Shown here piece by piece: positions 35,980 through 45,877 of a stretch of 64,000 nucleotides of DNA; position 1 is the stretch's first letter; every line of letters begins with the position of its first letter. The notes beneath the pieces were generated by a model that was given only the letters and a program-made list of their open reading frames with translations, was not told the DNA's origin and did not search any database. Origin of the DNA: Peptostreptococcaceae bacterium oral taxon 113 str. W5053 (GTDB lineage Bacteria > Bacillota > Clostridia > Tissierellales > Peptoniphilaceae); contig KI259798.1 of the NCBI GenBank assembly GCA_000467935.1, positions 16,618 to 80,617 of the forward strand, read 5' to 3'. Made by a program: the position numbers and the translations under genes.

Positions 35980-36015
35980 GATTTTGTGTTGTAAATAGAG
36001 AAGGGATGAACGGAA

Positions 36016-37935
36016 ATGATGCGGGAAGTAGAAGTTAAATATAAGCAAAATCCTTGGTTGGACATGCATTTATATCAGATCAAAAAAACTCCATTGTATT
36101 GGAAAAATTCACTGGAGATTCTTTGGGTGCTCAAGGGAGAAATCAAATTGGTTTTGGACAATGAGGAGTTTACATTAAAAGAGGGAGACATGGAGCTGAT
36201 CAATCCCATGGAACTTCGCAGCTTTGAGAAAATCAAAGACAATCGACTGTTGATGTTGGATATTAAACCCGGCTTTTTTGCATCCTACTATCCCGATGCG
36301 GGAAAAACTCTTTATTATATCGACAATACGGAAGAGGGAAAAGGCGGGAAATATAATTTGTTAAAATCCTATTGTGCACGAATTCTTTACGAATTAAACG
36401 AGCAAATGGAGGAATGTGATGAAGCTTTATCCAAAAATTTATTGGAACTGCAATATCATCTGTTGAATAATTTTCACTATCTCTATTATGAACAGGAATG
36501 GCTTAAGGAAGATCCGGACGAGTTGGAGCGTTTTCATCGAATTGCCAAATATCTTTCCGCTAATTATATGGAAAAGGTGAGTCTTTCGGAAATTGCTGAA
36601 AAAGAATTTTTAAATCCATCCTATCTATCCTATAAAATCAAAGATACCATGGGATTGAGTTTCAACGAATATTTAAATCAAATACGTGTGGAAAAGTCTA
36701 CCAAACTCCTCTTGGGAACGGATAAAAGCATCAGTGAAATCGCCGGAGAGGTAGGATTTTCACATCCCAGATACTATTTAAAACATTTTATCAATCATTA
36801 TCATATGCATCCTCAGGAATATCGGGACAGTCATACTATGGAGGAAATGCCGTCTTTGGAAGAAATGGCCGAAGAATATCCTTTGGAGTCCGCATTGGAT
36901 GAAATCAAAGAATTTTTGACAGGTTATTCCCGTTACGGCAGCGCTCTATATTTGGAAAAAATTCGCTTGGATTTGAACAAAGAATCCATCGGAGAATTTA
37001 CACGGGGAGATACCATTCTTTTGGGCGATGCCACTTTGTTTTTGGAAGATGAAAACATGCATCTTTTACGGGAAGTTCAGCGGGAAATCAATTTTAAATA
37101 CGGCATTATTCTAAATTTATTCTCTCAGGATTTGGACATTTTTCGAGGGAGAGGACATCGCTTTATCAATTGGACAAGAGTGGAAAATATTTTGGATTTT
37201 ATTTTAAGTCAGAAAATGGAACCGAAAATTTATTTGGAAAATACGGCAAAAAATGTCTTGGAAAGCTTTACGGAGAACTTTTCCAAAGTCTATGACAGAG
37301 ATGTCACCGAGTGGTTTTTGAAGGAACTGCCAAAGGGTATTGTCCATCCTACGCAAGAGGATGAGAACTTTGATAAAACGGATATGATTCCCTGGATCTA
37401 TGATAAGGTTTTGGACAAAAAAGAACCTTGTATCCCGTCTTTAGTGGACTATATCGACAAGGAAACGGAATTGTCCAATGATACTTTCTTTGGCGGAGGG
37501 GGTATGTTTACATCCAACGCTTTAAATAAAGCGGGATTTTATGCCTGGAAGCTTTTAGCCCAATTGGGCGATGAAGTTTTGGTCAAAGAACCGGGGCTTA
37601 TCTTTACCCGCAGCAATGACGGATATCAGATTTTACTTTATTCTTACAAAAAAAAGGATAAAACTGTAGAACGCAGAGTGATGGTTAATCTTTTGAATAT
37701 GGAACGGGACTATTCCGTTACCCGATTTTTATTGGATGCCCAACACGGCTCGATCTATGACAAGTGGGAAGAATTAGGAGCTCCGGAGCGTATTGATACC
37801 CTTCATTGGACCTTGTTGGACGAGTATGTCCATCCTAAAGTGGATTTCTATTATGGAAAGAAATCCATGGTGTATCCGTTTTTTACAAAAATACAAAAAA
37901 ACGGTGCGGTTTTGTATCTTTTCAATGAGATTTAG
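36016..37935 (+). CDS. AraC-family regulator with GH39-like C-terminal domain
   Basis: A 639-residue fusion. Residues about 1-140 form a cupin-like sensor (ILWVLKGEIKLVLDNEEFTLKEGDMELI). Residues about 172-275 are a double HTH of AraC type (KVSLSEIAEKEFLNPSYLSYKIK, then SISEIAGEVGFSHPRYYLKHF). The rest, about 285-639, resembles glycoside hydrolase 39/beta-xylosidase (ENILDFILSQKMEPKIYLE, FGGGGMFTSNALNKAGFYAW). The expected acid/base Asn-Glu-Pro is not seen; the region reads VTEWFLKELPKG, so the domain may bind sugar without cleaving it. An imperfect palindrome lies just downstream and a MATE gene follows. Target genes unknown. Confidence 0.85.
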   Translation: MMREVEVKYKQNPWLDMHLYQIKKTPLYWKNSLEILWVLKGEIKLVLDNEEFTLKEGDMELINPMELRSFEKIKDNRLLMLDIKPGFFASYYPDAGKTLYYIDNTEEGKGGKYNLLKSYCARILYELNEQMEECDEALSKNLLELQYHLLNNFHYLYYEQEWLKEDPDELERFHRIAKYLSANYMEKVSLSEIAEKEFLNPSYLSYKIKDTMGLSFNEYLNQIRVEKSTKLLLGTDKSISEIAGEVGFSHPRYYLKHFINHYHMHPQEYRDSHTMEEMPSLEEMAEEYPLESALDEIKEFLTGYSRYGSALYLEKIRLDLNKESIGEFTRGDTILLGDATLFLEDENMHLLREVQREINFKYGIILNLFSQDLDIFRGRGHRFINWTRVENILDFILSQKMEPKIYLENTAKNVLESFTENFSKVYDRDVTEWFLKELPKGIVHPTQEDENFDKTDMIPWIYDKVLDKKEPCIPSLVDYIDKETELSNDTFFGGGGMFTSNALNKAGFYAWKLLAQLGDEVLVKEPGLIFTRSNDGYQILLYSYKKKDKTVERRVMVNLLNMERDYSVTRFLLDAQHGSIYDKWEELGAPERIDTLHWTLLDEYVHPKVDFYYGKKSMVYPFFTKIQKNGAVLYLFNEI

Positions 37936-37945
37936 CATCTTTTTT

Positions 37946-38002
37946 TGTACCGAATTTGGGTTTTAAAAAAATGAAATTTTTCAAAAATCCAAATATGGTA
38001 CA
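37946..38002. promoter_or_regulatory. Imperfect inverted repeat between AraC regulator and MATE gene
   Basis: TGTACCGAATTTGG (37946-37959) is mirrored by CCAAATATGGTACA (37989-38002), with TTTT and AAAA extending the arms inward. No T run follows, so it is unlike a normal terminator. It could be an operator for the AraC-GH39 protein controlling the MATE gene, or a weak terminator. Confidence 0.45.
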
Positions 38003-38076
38003 CGAAAGAGGGCAAAAGAAGCAATGAGAAAAGCCTCCCTTTTTGATACACTACAATTATTAAGGGAGGTTTTATT

Positions 38077-39447
38077 ATGGGCAGTAAACGATTTGAAAAC
38101 GAGAAGACATCTCGTCTGTTAATCACTTTCGCCCTACCGATTATTTTGGAATTATTAGTTTTTGAAATGTACAATTTGGTAGATACTTTTTTTGTGGGGC
38201 GTTTTGTCCACAAATCGGCTATTGCCGCATTGATGGTTGTCTATCCGATTCAACGTTTATATTGCTCTTTATCCGTTTTGATCGGAGTGGGAGCATCGAC
38301 CATGCTTTCCCGAACTTTGGGAGCTCGCGGAGAAGCCGAATCTCGTGCGATTATCCGTAACGGCTTTCTTTTGATGAGTGTGGTCACTTTATCTCTGGTT
38401 GTCGCTACATTTTTATTTCCCGAATTTATTTTAAGCGCCTTGGGAGCACAGGCGGAAATTTTACCCGAAGCAATCAGCTATCTGAAATACATCAGTACCG
38501 GAGCCATGTTTATCGGTTTAACCACTTATATGGCATATATTCTCCTCAGTTTCGGAGATACCAAGGTCTCCGTGATTGCCACAAGTATCGGTGCGGTAGG
38601 AAATATTATTTTAAACGCCATATGGATCTTCATCTTTCACATGGGAGTCTCCGGTGCGGGATTGGGCAGTCTCCTGTCTCAATTCATGGGGTTTGTTTAT
38701 GCCTTTGTGAGATTTAAAAAATTATCCGGGGATATTCAATTGAAGATGAAGGGTGAATTCATGCTGAAATTAAGCCCGGCGATTCTGTTGGGAGGCTTAT
38801 CCGCCTTTATCATCGAAGCGGAAGATTCGGTGGTTATCGGGGTATTAAACCGAATCCTGGCAGGCAGCATGGGAAATGACGGGATTGTCATCTTAGGTTT
38901 GATTATGAAAGTCTATATGTTTATCTTTATCGCATTATTCGGTGTAGTTTCCGCCATGCAACCTATTGCCGCGTATTATTACGGAGCCGGACGTAAAGAT
39001 AAATTGCAGGAATTGATGAATAGAACTTTGGTATACAGTTTCTTATCCACCTTGATTTTATGGCTTCTGTTCCAGTTGTTTTCAAAACAAATGGTAGGCT
39101 TCTTCCTGTCGGATTCGTTGATTATTGAGAAGGCGGCTTGTGCATTACGCACTGTCGTAGCGGTTTTTCCCGTCGTATCTCTTTATTACATGGGCATCTT
39201 TTATTTCCAGGCACGAGGGAATTCAGGGATTTCTCTGGTCGGTTCTTTGCTTCGACAAATGATTATCCTGCTTCCCACAGCTTATTTCTTAAGTCGTGTC
39301 ATGGGCTTGGGCGGACAGGGAGTATGGTTGGCTTATCCGGTCACGGATATTTTATCCACCTTGGTGATGAGCCTTATGATTAAAAAAGAGACAAAATTAC
39401 AATTAAGACCGGCACGAACGATGATGTTGGTGTTTCATCTGTTGTAA
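38077..39447 (+). CDS. MATE-family efflux transporter (third of three)
   Basis: A 456-residue MATE transporter with 12 helices (ALPIILELLVFEMYNLVDTFFVG in the first half, SPAILLGGLSAFIIEAEDSVV in the second). It is closer to the MepA-like branch than to the other two copies. AAGGGAGG precedes the ATG. It lies downstream of the AraC-GH39 regulator and an inverted repeat, so it may be controlled by that regulator. Substrate not predictable. Confidence 0.92.
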   Translation: MGSKRFENEKTSRLLITFALPIILELLVFEMYNLVDTFFVGRFVHKSAIAALMVVYPIQRLYCSLSVLIGVGASTMLSRTLGARGEAESRAIIRNGFLLMSVVTLSLVVATFLFPEFILSALGAQAEILPEAISYLKYISTGAMFIGLTTYMAYILLSFGDTKVSVIATSIGAVGNIILNAIWIFIFHMGVSGAGLGSLLSQFMGFVYAFVRFKKLSGDIQLKMKGEFMLKLSPAILLGGLSAFIIEAEDSVVIGVLNRILAGSMGNDGIVILGLIMKVYMFIFIALFGVVSAMQPIAAYYYGAGRKDKLQELMNRTLVYSFLSTLILWLLFQLFSKQMVGFFLSDSLIIEKAACALRTVVAVFPVVSLYYMGIFYFQARGNSGISLVGSLLRQMIILLPTAYFLSRVMGLGGQGVWLAYPVTDILSTLVMSLMIKKETKLQLRPARTMMLVFHLL

Positions 39448-39454
39448 AAAACAT

Positions 39455-39477
39455 GCCCGAGAAATCGGGCTTTTTTT
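39455..39477 (+). terminator. Terminator after third MATE gene
   Basis: GCCCGA (39455-39460), GAAA tetraloop, TCGGGC (39465-39470), then seven T residues. Confidence 0.85.
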
Positions 39478-39537
39478 ATTGTTTAAATTCATGTAGAATA
39501 AAGGGCACAGGAGGCGTCAAAAAGGAGGAAAGAGAGT

Positions 39538-42504
39538 ATGGAGATATTATTCTCTCCCGTAGAGAAAACGGGACGAAAAGTTTTATTCGATATTTTAAAA
39601 GACAAGTATGATCAAGGCTTTGATATTATTTGTTTTGTTCCCCAACAATACACCGTGGAAATGGAAAAAGTGCTTTTTAACGTATTGGAAGAAGAAGTTT
39701 TGATTCGGGCAAAGGTGATGAGTCTGCTTTCCTTTGCCAGAGACTTTTTAGGAAAAAGTGTTTTGGATATGGGACCGATGGGAAAGACTTTTCTGGTACG
39801 CCGTGCTTTTGAACGGGGGATGGGACTATATCGTCAAGACAACGAGGAGAGCTTGGAAGAACGTTTTGTATCTTCCATCAACGAGTTTATTCACCGTGGA
39901 GGACGACGGGAAGAGCTGATTAAAACCATTGCCGAGAAAGAAAACACTCTTTTAAGCAAAAAATTAAAAGACTTTCTGCAAGTCTATGATTTGTATTTGG
40001 AAAAGTCTCAAAATTATCGAGATGAACAGAGCCTTTATATGGAAATCATTCAAAAATTAAAAGACAGCGCTGCATATGAAAATACCGTATTTTTTATCAG
40101 CGGATTTCATACCTTTTCACCTTTGGAAAAAGAAATGATTCTCCAATTGGACAAGAGTTGTAAGAAACTCTATCTTCTTTTGCCCATGACTGGAAAGGCG
40201 ATGCTCCAAAAGGGCAAGTACACTCCTTTTTATCTTTCCTACAAGATTTATGACCGCTTTAAAAAACAGGTGGAAGAAGTTCATTGGGTATCGGAAAATT
40301 CACCCAGAGCTCTTTTGGCACAAAATTTATTTTCTTATGAAAATCCGTCCGAAGTTATGGATTACAGCATCAGACTGCTGTTGCCGGCTACCGTGGAAGA
40401 AGAAGTGGAGATGTCCGCCATACTGTTGCGTAAAAAATGGGAAGAAGGAGTGTCGTTTTCGGAAATGGCGGTGAATGTGACCGACCTTATGGTCTATGAG
40501 CCGTTGATTCGACGTTCTTTTACAGAGCAGGGACTGCCCTTTTATATTCACAAGAGGAGACTCTTGAAAGATACCCTTTTAGGTCGGTTTTTCTTCGCAG
40601 GCATTCAAATGTTGTCTCAGTTGACGGAAGAAAATTTGATGACCTTTTTACATCAGCCTTTTGTCGACTTTTTTGAAGAATATCGAGGAGAATTTGCGAA
40701 AAAATCGGCTTTGAGAAATCTTTCCGGAAAAGCGCTGCTCCAATTGGATGAAAGCGGAATTTTGGAAAAGGAAATCGGCATTTTCTATGAGAAACTTCAA
40801 CAGGAATTGAAAGTCAAAGAACAAATCCGAATTCTCTATGAATTTTTTGCCAAAGAAGAAAGAATAGAAAAATTAAGGGAGCGGAAGGAAGAAGATTTTG
40901 ACCAGGAGTGGAGACTTTTTACAGGACTTTTGGATGAAATCGTATCTTTTACGGGCGGAGAAAAGATGCCTTTTCGTCAATTGGCAAAGGATCTTTTAAA
41001 AGGCATTGCTCAAAACAGCTTAGGCATGTTGCCCCCTCAAGGAGAAGAAATTGTCATCAGCGGTATGGCAAGGAGCAATACGGGGGCGAAAATCCAATGC
41101 ATTTTAGGTTTAACGGAAGAGCGCCTGCGTCCGAAGGATCGAGAACGGGGATTATTGACATGGAAAGAAGTTGAAGAGTCGGGACTTTCTTTTGCTTTGG
41201 AAGAAGAAGATTATTTTGAACAAAAAATCGCTTTCTATCGATTATTTTTAGAAGGAGAGGAACTCTATTTAGGGGCGGGACTGGACGGAGGAAAAGAAAA
41301 TCACGCCGGTCTTCCTTCCGTCATGGAAAATCTGATGGAAATTTTGCCGAAAGACCGGATTTTTGAAGAACTTCCCGAAGAATATAAACAGTATAGCTAT
41401 AAAAATGTCCTTCTCCGTTTGACTCCGGAGGAACGGGAGAAAATTTCAAAAAAACAAAAGGCTTTTAGGAAAACACAGCTTTCGGAAGGCATCTTATTGG
41501 AAAAGTCGCTAAGTCCAACGGCGATTGAGGATTATTGTCGTTGTCCTTATGCCTATTATGTAAAGCGGATACTCAGACCGGAAGAAAATTCGGACTTGGC
41601 TTTAAATCCTCTGGATATAGGCAATTGTATTCATGATTTGTTGAAAGGCTTTACCGAAAATCGACGGGAAAATCCATCGTTCAGTCGAGAAAAATACCAC
41701 AGGGCGTTTTTTAAAAATTGGAGAGAAAAGTTTTTTTCTTCAGGCAAAAACTCCTCTCGAGATCAGTTTTTTATACAAAGTTTGGAGAGAGAAGGAGAAT
41801 TCTTGATGCAGCGCTTGGAAGAGATGTTAAAGAATACAAAATTTCAACCGGCGCATGAAGAACTGCCCTTCGGATACGGAGGCAAAAAACAATGGACAAT
41901 TCAAGGACAAAAGGGAGAATATGTCTTGACAGGTCGCATTGATCGGGTAGATCTTTGGGAAAGAAAAGGGGAGAAACTGGCGATCGTCATCGATTATAAG
42001 ACGGGAAACAAAAATTTCAGTTTGTCTTCCATGTACTATGGATGGGATGTGCAACTTTTACTCTATCTTCATGTGATTCAAGAGCTGTACCGGGGAGTGG
42101 GCGCTTTTTATTTGCCTGTGAAAAAAAAATACGGCAAAGAGAAAGTGGAAGATACGGTGCGATATACCGGATTCGCTTTGGATGATGAAGAAGTTTTTTT
42201 GGCTATTGAAAAGGAAAGAAATGGAAATTGGAAGGACAAATACACTTGGAATAAGTCCAAAAATAAAATCACTCGATTGAAAATGGAAGACTTAAAAAAG
42301 TGGACGGAAAAATCTTTAATTCGTTGGGTGGAAAAGATGGAGAAAGGGTTGATTCCTCCGGAAAAAAAAAGAATAATAGGAAAGAGCCAAGCAACATCCT
42401 GTACCTATTGCCCGTACAAGGGTCTTTGCGGTTTTTATGATGAAAACAATCCCTATATCACTTTGGAAAGCGTAACTTGGGAGGATATCGATGAAACAGT
42501 TTAA
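39538..42504 (+). CDS. addB: ATP-dependent nuclease subunit AddB (RexB-like)
   Basis: AddB pairs with AddA to process double-strand breaks for RecA. The 988-residue protein has the AddB inactivated-helicase body and a C-terminal RecB-type nuclease domain with GRIDRVD and VIDYKTGNK. Four cysteines for an Fe-S cluster are visible, one in CRCPYAYY (about 670) and three in CTYCPYKGLCGF near the end. The N terminus keeps IICFVPQQYTVEMEKVLF but has no GxxGxGKT/S Walker A motif; the equivalent site reads SPVEKTGRK. RexB-type proteins also lack it, so rexB is an equally good name. addA overlaps by 14 bases. Confidence 0.92.
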   Translation: MEILFSPVEKTGRKVLFDILKDKYDQGFDIICFVPQQYTVEMEKVLFNVLEEEVLIRAKVMSLLSFARDFLGKSVLDMGPMGKTFLVRRAFERGMGLYRQDNEESLEERFVSSINEFIHRGGRREELIKTIAEKENTLLSKKLKDFLQVYDLYLEKSQNYRDEQSLYMEIIQKLKDSAAYENTVFFISGFHTFSPLEKEMILQLDKSCKKLYLLLPMTGKAMLQKGKYTPFYLSYKIYDRFKKQVEEVHWVSENSPRALLAQNLFSYENPSEVMDYSIRLLLPATVEEEVEMSAILLRKKWEEGVSFSEMAVNVTDLMVYEPLIRRSFTEQGLPFYIHKRRLLKDTLLGRFFFAGIQMLSQLTEENLMTFLHQPFVDFFEEYRGEFAKKSALRNLSGKALLQLDESGILEKEIGIFYEKLQQELKVKEQIRILYEFFAKEERIEKLRERKEEDFDQEWRLFTGLLDEIVSFTGGEKMPFRQLAKDLLKGIAQNSLGMLPPQGEEIVISGMARSNTGAKIQCILGLTEERLRPKDRERGLLTWKEVEESGLSFALEEEDYFEQKIAFYRLFLEGEELYLGAGLDGGKENHAGLPSVMENLMEILPKDRIFEELPEEYKQYSYKNVLLRLTPEEREKISKKQKAFRKTQLSEGILLEKSLSPTAIEDYCRCPYAYYVKRILRPEENSDLALNPLDIGNCIHDLLKGFTENRRENPSFSREKYHRAFFKNWREKFFSSGKNSSRDQFFIQSLEREGEFLMQRLEEMLKNTKFQPAHEELPFGYGGKKQWTIQGQKGEYVLTGRIDRVDLWERKGEKLAIVIDYKTGNKNFSLSSMYYGWDVQLLLYLHVIQELYRGVGAFYLPVKKKYGKEKVEDTVRYTGFALDDEEVFLAIEKERNGNWKDKYTWNKSKNKITRLKMEDLKKWTEKSLIRWVEKMEKGLIPPEKKRIIGKSQATSCTYCPYKGLCGFYDENNPYITLESVTWEDIDETV

Positions 42505-45500
42505 GCCTACAGGGGAACAACAAAATATTATCGACTCAAGACAGCAAAACATCTTGGTCAGCGCTTCCGCCGGGACGGGCAAAACCCGGGTCATGATTGA
42601 GCGCATCATAAAACTTTTGGAAGACGGGGAAAGTCTGTCCAAAATGTTAATTGTCACTTTTACGGAAAAGGCCGCCATGGAAATGCGAAAGCGTTTGGAA
42701 GAAGGCTTGAAAGACCGCTATGAGCTTGGAGGAAAGGAAAAGTTTCTGGAAGAACGTCTTCGCCTTCAAAGCGCCAATATCTCCACACTGCACGGGTATT
42801 GCACCAAGATGATTCATCGCTATGCCTATATGCTGGGTTTAAGTCAGGATATGAAAGTCTTGGAGGATATGGAAATTTTATTCTTGAAAGAAGAGGCCAT
42901 GGACAAAACCATGGAGAAACACTTTCAGGAAAGCGAAGAAGATTTTATCCGCCTGATGGAATCTTTTTCGCCGGGAAATGACACCAAACTCAGAGCTTGG
43001 GTTGAGCAGATGGATGACTTTTTGGAATTGGATGAAGCCAACGAAAAATATCTTTCGGAACGGATCCGGGACCTTCTTTTGCCTTTGCCAAACAGTCGTA
43101 CCCTGGATGGAATTGTGAAAAGTCTATGCTCTACTTTAACGGTTTATACTTGGGCCTATAAGGACATGATTGAAAGCATGCAAAGGATTGACGAATCCGG
43201 GAAACGTGTGGAAATTCTCTCGGCGGAAAGAGAGGCCCTCCTGCAATGGATTGAGGAAATTAAGAGGGAAAGAGAAATTGCCATTCGCAGAGGATTTCCC
43301 GTTAAATTTAAACGAATGTCCGGCAAAGTCAATGACAATGAATTGAAAGAATCCCTCAACGAAGTTCGCAAAGACATTAAAGATGAAATAAAAGCCTATA
43401 TCGACAATTTTCCCTCCGATGAAAATTGGAAACTTTGGCGGGAACAAAAGCGTCGCCATCTTTCCATGCTCTTTAGTTTGGCAAAAGAATTTAGAGAAAA
43501 TTATCGGATTTTAAAAGAAAACAACAAGGCGATGGATTTTAATGATATGGAAAAATATTTTTTAAGCCTTTTGGAAAAGGAAGAGGTTAAAAAAGAACTG
43601 AAAGAGGAGACGAAGTGGATTTTCTTTGACGAATATCAGGATGCCAATCCGGTTCAGGAACAAATCGTAGAGAAATTGAGCGATGAAGCCCATTTGTTTT
43701 TTGTGGGCGATGTAAAACAGTCCATCTATGCTTTTCGAGGTTCCAGACCGCAGATCTTTAAAAATCGTTTTAAGCGCTATACAAAAGAGAAAGCTGACGG
43801 CATCGTATTACCCCTTTCTCAAAATTTTCGGAGTAAAAATCGAATTTTGTCCTTCGTCAATTCCGTTTTCAGCGTTTTGATGACGGAAGATTTCGGAGGC
43901 TTAAAATACGATCATGCATATCATCGCTTCAATATCCCCGAGGGGGAAAACGAGGGGGCGGTACATTTAGTCTATCAACAGTTTCATACCAAACCCTCGG
44001 AGGACGAAGTCACCCAAAAAGAATTGGAAGCTTTTTCTATAGCCTTAAAAATAAAAGAAATGGTGGAAAGCGGAGAATATACCTACGGAGACTTTGGAAT
44101 TTTGCAGCGGAACTCCTCTTTCAAAGAATATGAATCCGTCTTCCGAAAAATGGGCATTCCCTATTATTCGGAAAATGAAAAGGTGGGGTATGACCGGGGA
44201 GAAGTGGATTTGTTCTTCAATCTTTTGCGAACCGTTGAAAATCCGAAAATGGATTTGCCCTTAATCGCCTCTCTTCTATCCTTTGTCGGAGGAATGGACG
44301 AAGAGGATTTGTGGAGAATTCGTACAGCCGGAGCGCAAGAACTCTCTTTTTCCTCCGCCTTTTGGAAGTATGAAGAGGAGGGAGAAACCTTAAGGAAAAA
44401 AGAGCTTTTTTGTGCGTGGTTAAGTTTTTGGCAAAAGACTTCCGAGGAAAATTCTCTTTCCGACTTTCTTTGGAAATTTTTTGAAGAGTCGGGTATTCGA
44501 GAATATTTTTACAGCATCGGTCAGGGGAAAGGAGCGGAAAGTCGTTTAAAGTCCATTCTCCATGCAGGAGAAAAATTTGAGAGGATGGATACGACGGGAC
44601 TGTTCGGATTTTTGAAAAATACGGATCGAATTCGTCAGACGGAGAAAGATCATTTAACAGCGGAAGCTTTGTCCGAAAAAGCCGATGTGGTTCGATTTAT
44701 GACCATGCATAAAAGTAAAGGCTTGGAATTTCCCGTCGTTTTTCTGGTGGGCAATCATCGAGATTTTTTGGAGACGGACTATAATGTGGACAGACTGCTG
44801 TTGAAAAAAGACGGCATTGCCATTCCCGTCATTCACGAAGACAAGCGTATACAGGATCCGGAGTTAAGTTATTTTAAGAATGTAGGGATCATAGAGAATA
44901 AAGAAGAAGAAATGCGGCTCCTCTATGTAGCCCTGACCCGAGGGGAAAAAGAGGTGTATTTTTATATGGAAGGCTCCATATTACCCACTTTTCAAAGGCC
45001 TCTGAATTCGCAGACCTTAAATTCCTTGAAAAATTATCAGGATTGGATTCTCCATATCGTGCTTCGGGATCATCGGTTCAGAACAATCAACCCCTATGCC
45101 GATTCCGTCTTTTTTGAAGAAGACATGGAACCGGATTGGATTCTGGAGGACGGCGACAGATTGGCAGCCTTATGGAAGGACTACGAACCGACTCCGGATG
45201 TATCTTTGGAAAAATCTCTGCTGGATGCTTATCAGGCTTTGACGATGCCGAAGAAAAGCGGAAAAGAGAAGTCTTTGATAAAGCGTACCGTTACGGAAGT
45301 TGCGCATGAAAAAGATACAGCATCCACCGAGTTTACTTTTTTACCGCCTCAGTTTTTAGCGGAACAAAAAATGGATGCAGCCTCCAAAGGAACCCTTTTT
45401 CATCGGATTTTTGAATATTTACCCATGGACGGTACACCGGTGGAAGAGACATTGGATTATTTATTGCAAGAAAAATTGATTAACGAAGAAGAGAAAAAGT

Positions 45501-45820
45501 TAATTCCCGTTGATCGGGTGGAAAAATTTTTAGCCTCGGATTTGGGCAAGGAAATTGCCGCATCGCCTTGGAAAAAACGGGAACTTTCCTTTACCATGCA
45601 GGATGAGGGACTGCTTATCGACGGGCAAGTGGACTTGGTGTTTGAACGAGGAGAGGGCTTGGTCATTGTGGATTTTAAAAGTGACCGGAGAATGCGCAAA
45701 GGTTTTTACGATCGGCAATTAAATCTTTATGCCAAAGCGTTGTCCAAAGCCACAGGAAAAAAAGTAATCGATAAAATTATCTGGTGGATTATTTTTGCAA
45801 AAGAAAGTCATATTCGTTGA
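42491..45820 (+). CDS. addA: ATP-dependent helicase/nuclease subunit AddA
   Basis: The 1109-residue UvrD-like helicase-nuclease of the AddAB complex, which unwinds and resects broken DNA ends. Helicase motifs are clear: TGEQQNIID (Q motif), SASAGTGKT (Walker A), FFDEYQDANPVQ (Walker B/II), GDVKQSIYAFRG (III), TMHKSKGLEFPVVF (V) and LLYVALTRGEKE (VI). The C-terminal nuclease domain has GTLFHRIFE, DGQVDLVFE and IVDFKSD. It overlaps addB by 14 bases and is co-expressed. Slightly short for the family, but all motifs are present. Confidence 0.96.
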   Translation: MKQFKPTGEQQNIIDSRQQNILVSASAGTGKTRVMIERIIKLLEDGESLSKMLIVTFTEKAAMEMRKRLEEGLKDRYELGGKEKFLEERLRLQSANISTLHGYCTKMIHRYAYMLGLSQDMKVLEDMEILFLKEEAMDKTMEKHFQESEEDFIRLMESFSPGNDTKLRAWVEQMDDFLELDEANEKYLSERIRDLLLPLPNSRTLDGIVKSLCSTLTVYTWAYKDMIESMQRIDESGKRVEILSAEREALLQWIEEIKREREIAIRRGFPVKFKRMSGKVNDNELKESLNEVRKDIKDEIKAYIDNFPSDENWKLWREQKRRHLSMLFSLAKEFRENYRILKENNKAMDFNDMEKYFLSLLEKEEVKKELKEETKWIFFDEYQDANPVQEQIVEKLSDEAHLFFVGDVKQSIYAFRGSRPQIFKNRFKRYTKEKADGIVLPLSQNFRSKNRILSFVNSVFSVLMTEDFGGLKYDHAYHRFNIPEGENEGAVHLVYQQFHTKPSEDEVTQKELEAFSIALKIKEMVESGEYTYGDFGILQRNSSFKEYESVFRKMGIPYYSENEKVGYDRGEVDLFFNLLRTVENPKMDLPLIASLLSFVGGMDEEDLWRIRTAGAQELSFSSAFWKYEEEGETLRKKELFCAWLSFWQKTSEENSLSDFLWKFFEESGIREYFYSIGQGKGAESRLKSILHAGEKFERMDTTGLFGFLKNTDRIRQTEKDHLTAEALSEKADVVRFMTMHKSKGLEFPVVFLVGNHRDFLETDYNVDRLLLKKDGIAIPVIHEDKRIQDPELSYFKNVGIIENKEEEMRLLYVALTRGEKEVYFYMEGSILPTFQRPLNSQTLNSLKNYQDWILHIVLRDHRFRTINPYADSVFFEEDMEPDWILEDGDRLAALWKDYEPTPDVSLEKSLLDAYQALTMPKKSGKEKSLIKRTVTEVAHEKDTASTEFTFLPPQFLAEQKMDAASKGTLFHRIFEYLPMDGTPVEETLDYLLQEKLINEEEKKLIPVDRVEKFLASDLGKEIAASPWKKRELSFTMQDEGLLIDGQVDLVFERGEGLVIVDFKSDRRMRKGFYDRQLNLYAKALSKATGKKVIDKIIWWIIFAKESHIR

Positions 45821-45877
45821 AATTCACTGTAATTGGGTATAAATACTTTCGAGAAAGACAGTATCGGAGGAATATTT

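Noticed and set aside
20672..39447. Three MATE genes as a mobile or duplicated resistance island
   Set aside because: The three proteins differ clearly, are scattered, and no transposase or repeat borders were seen.
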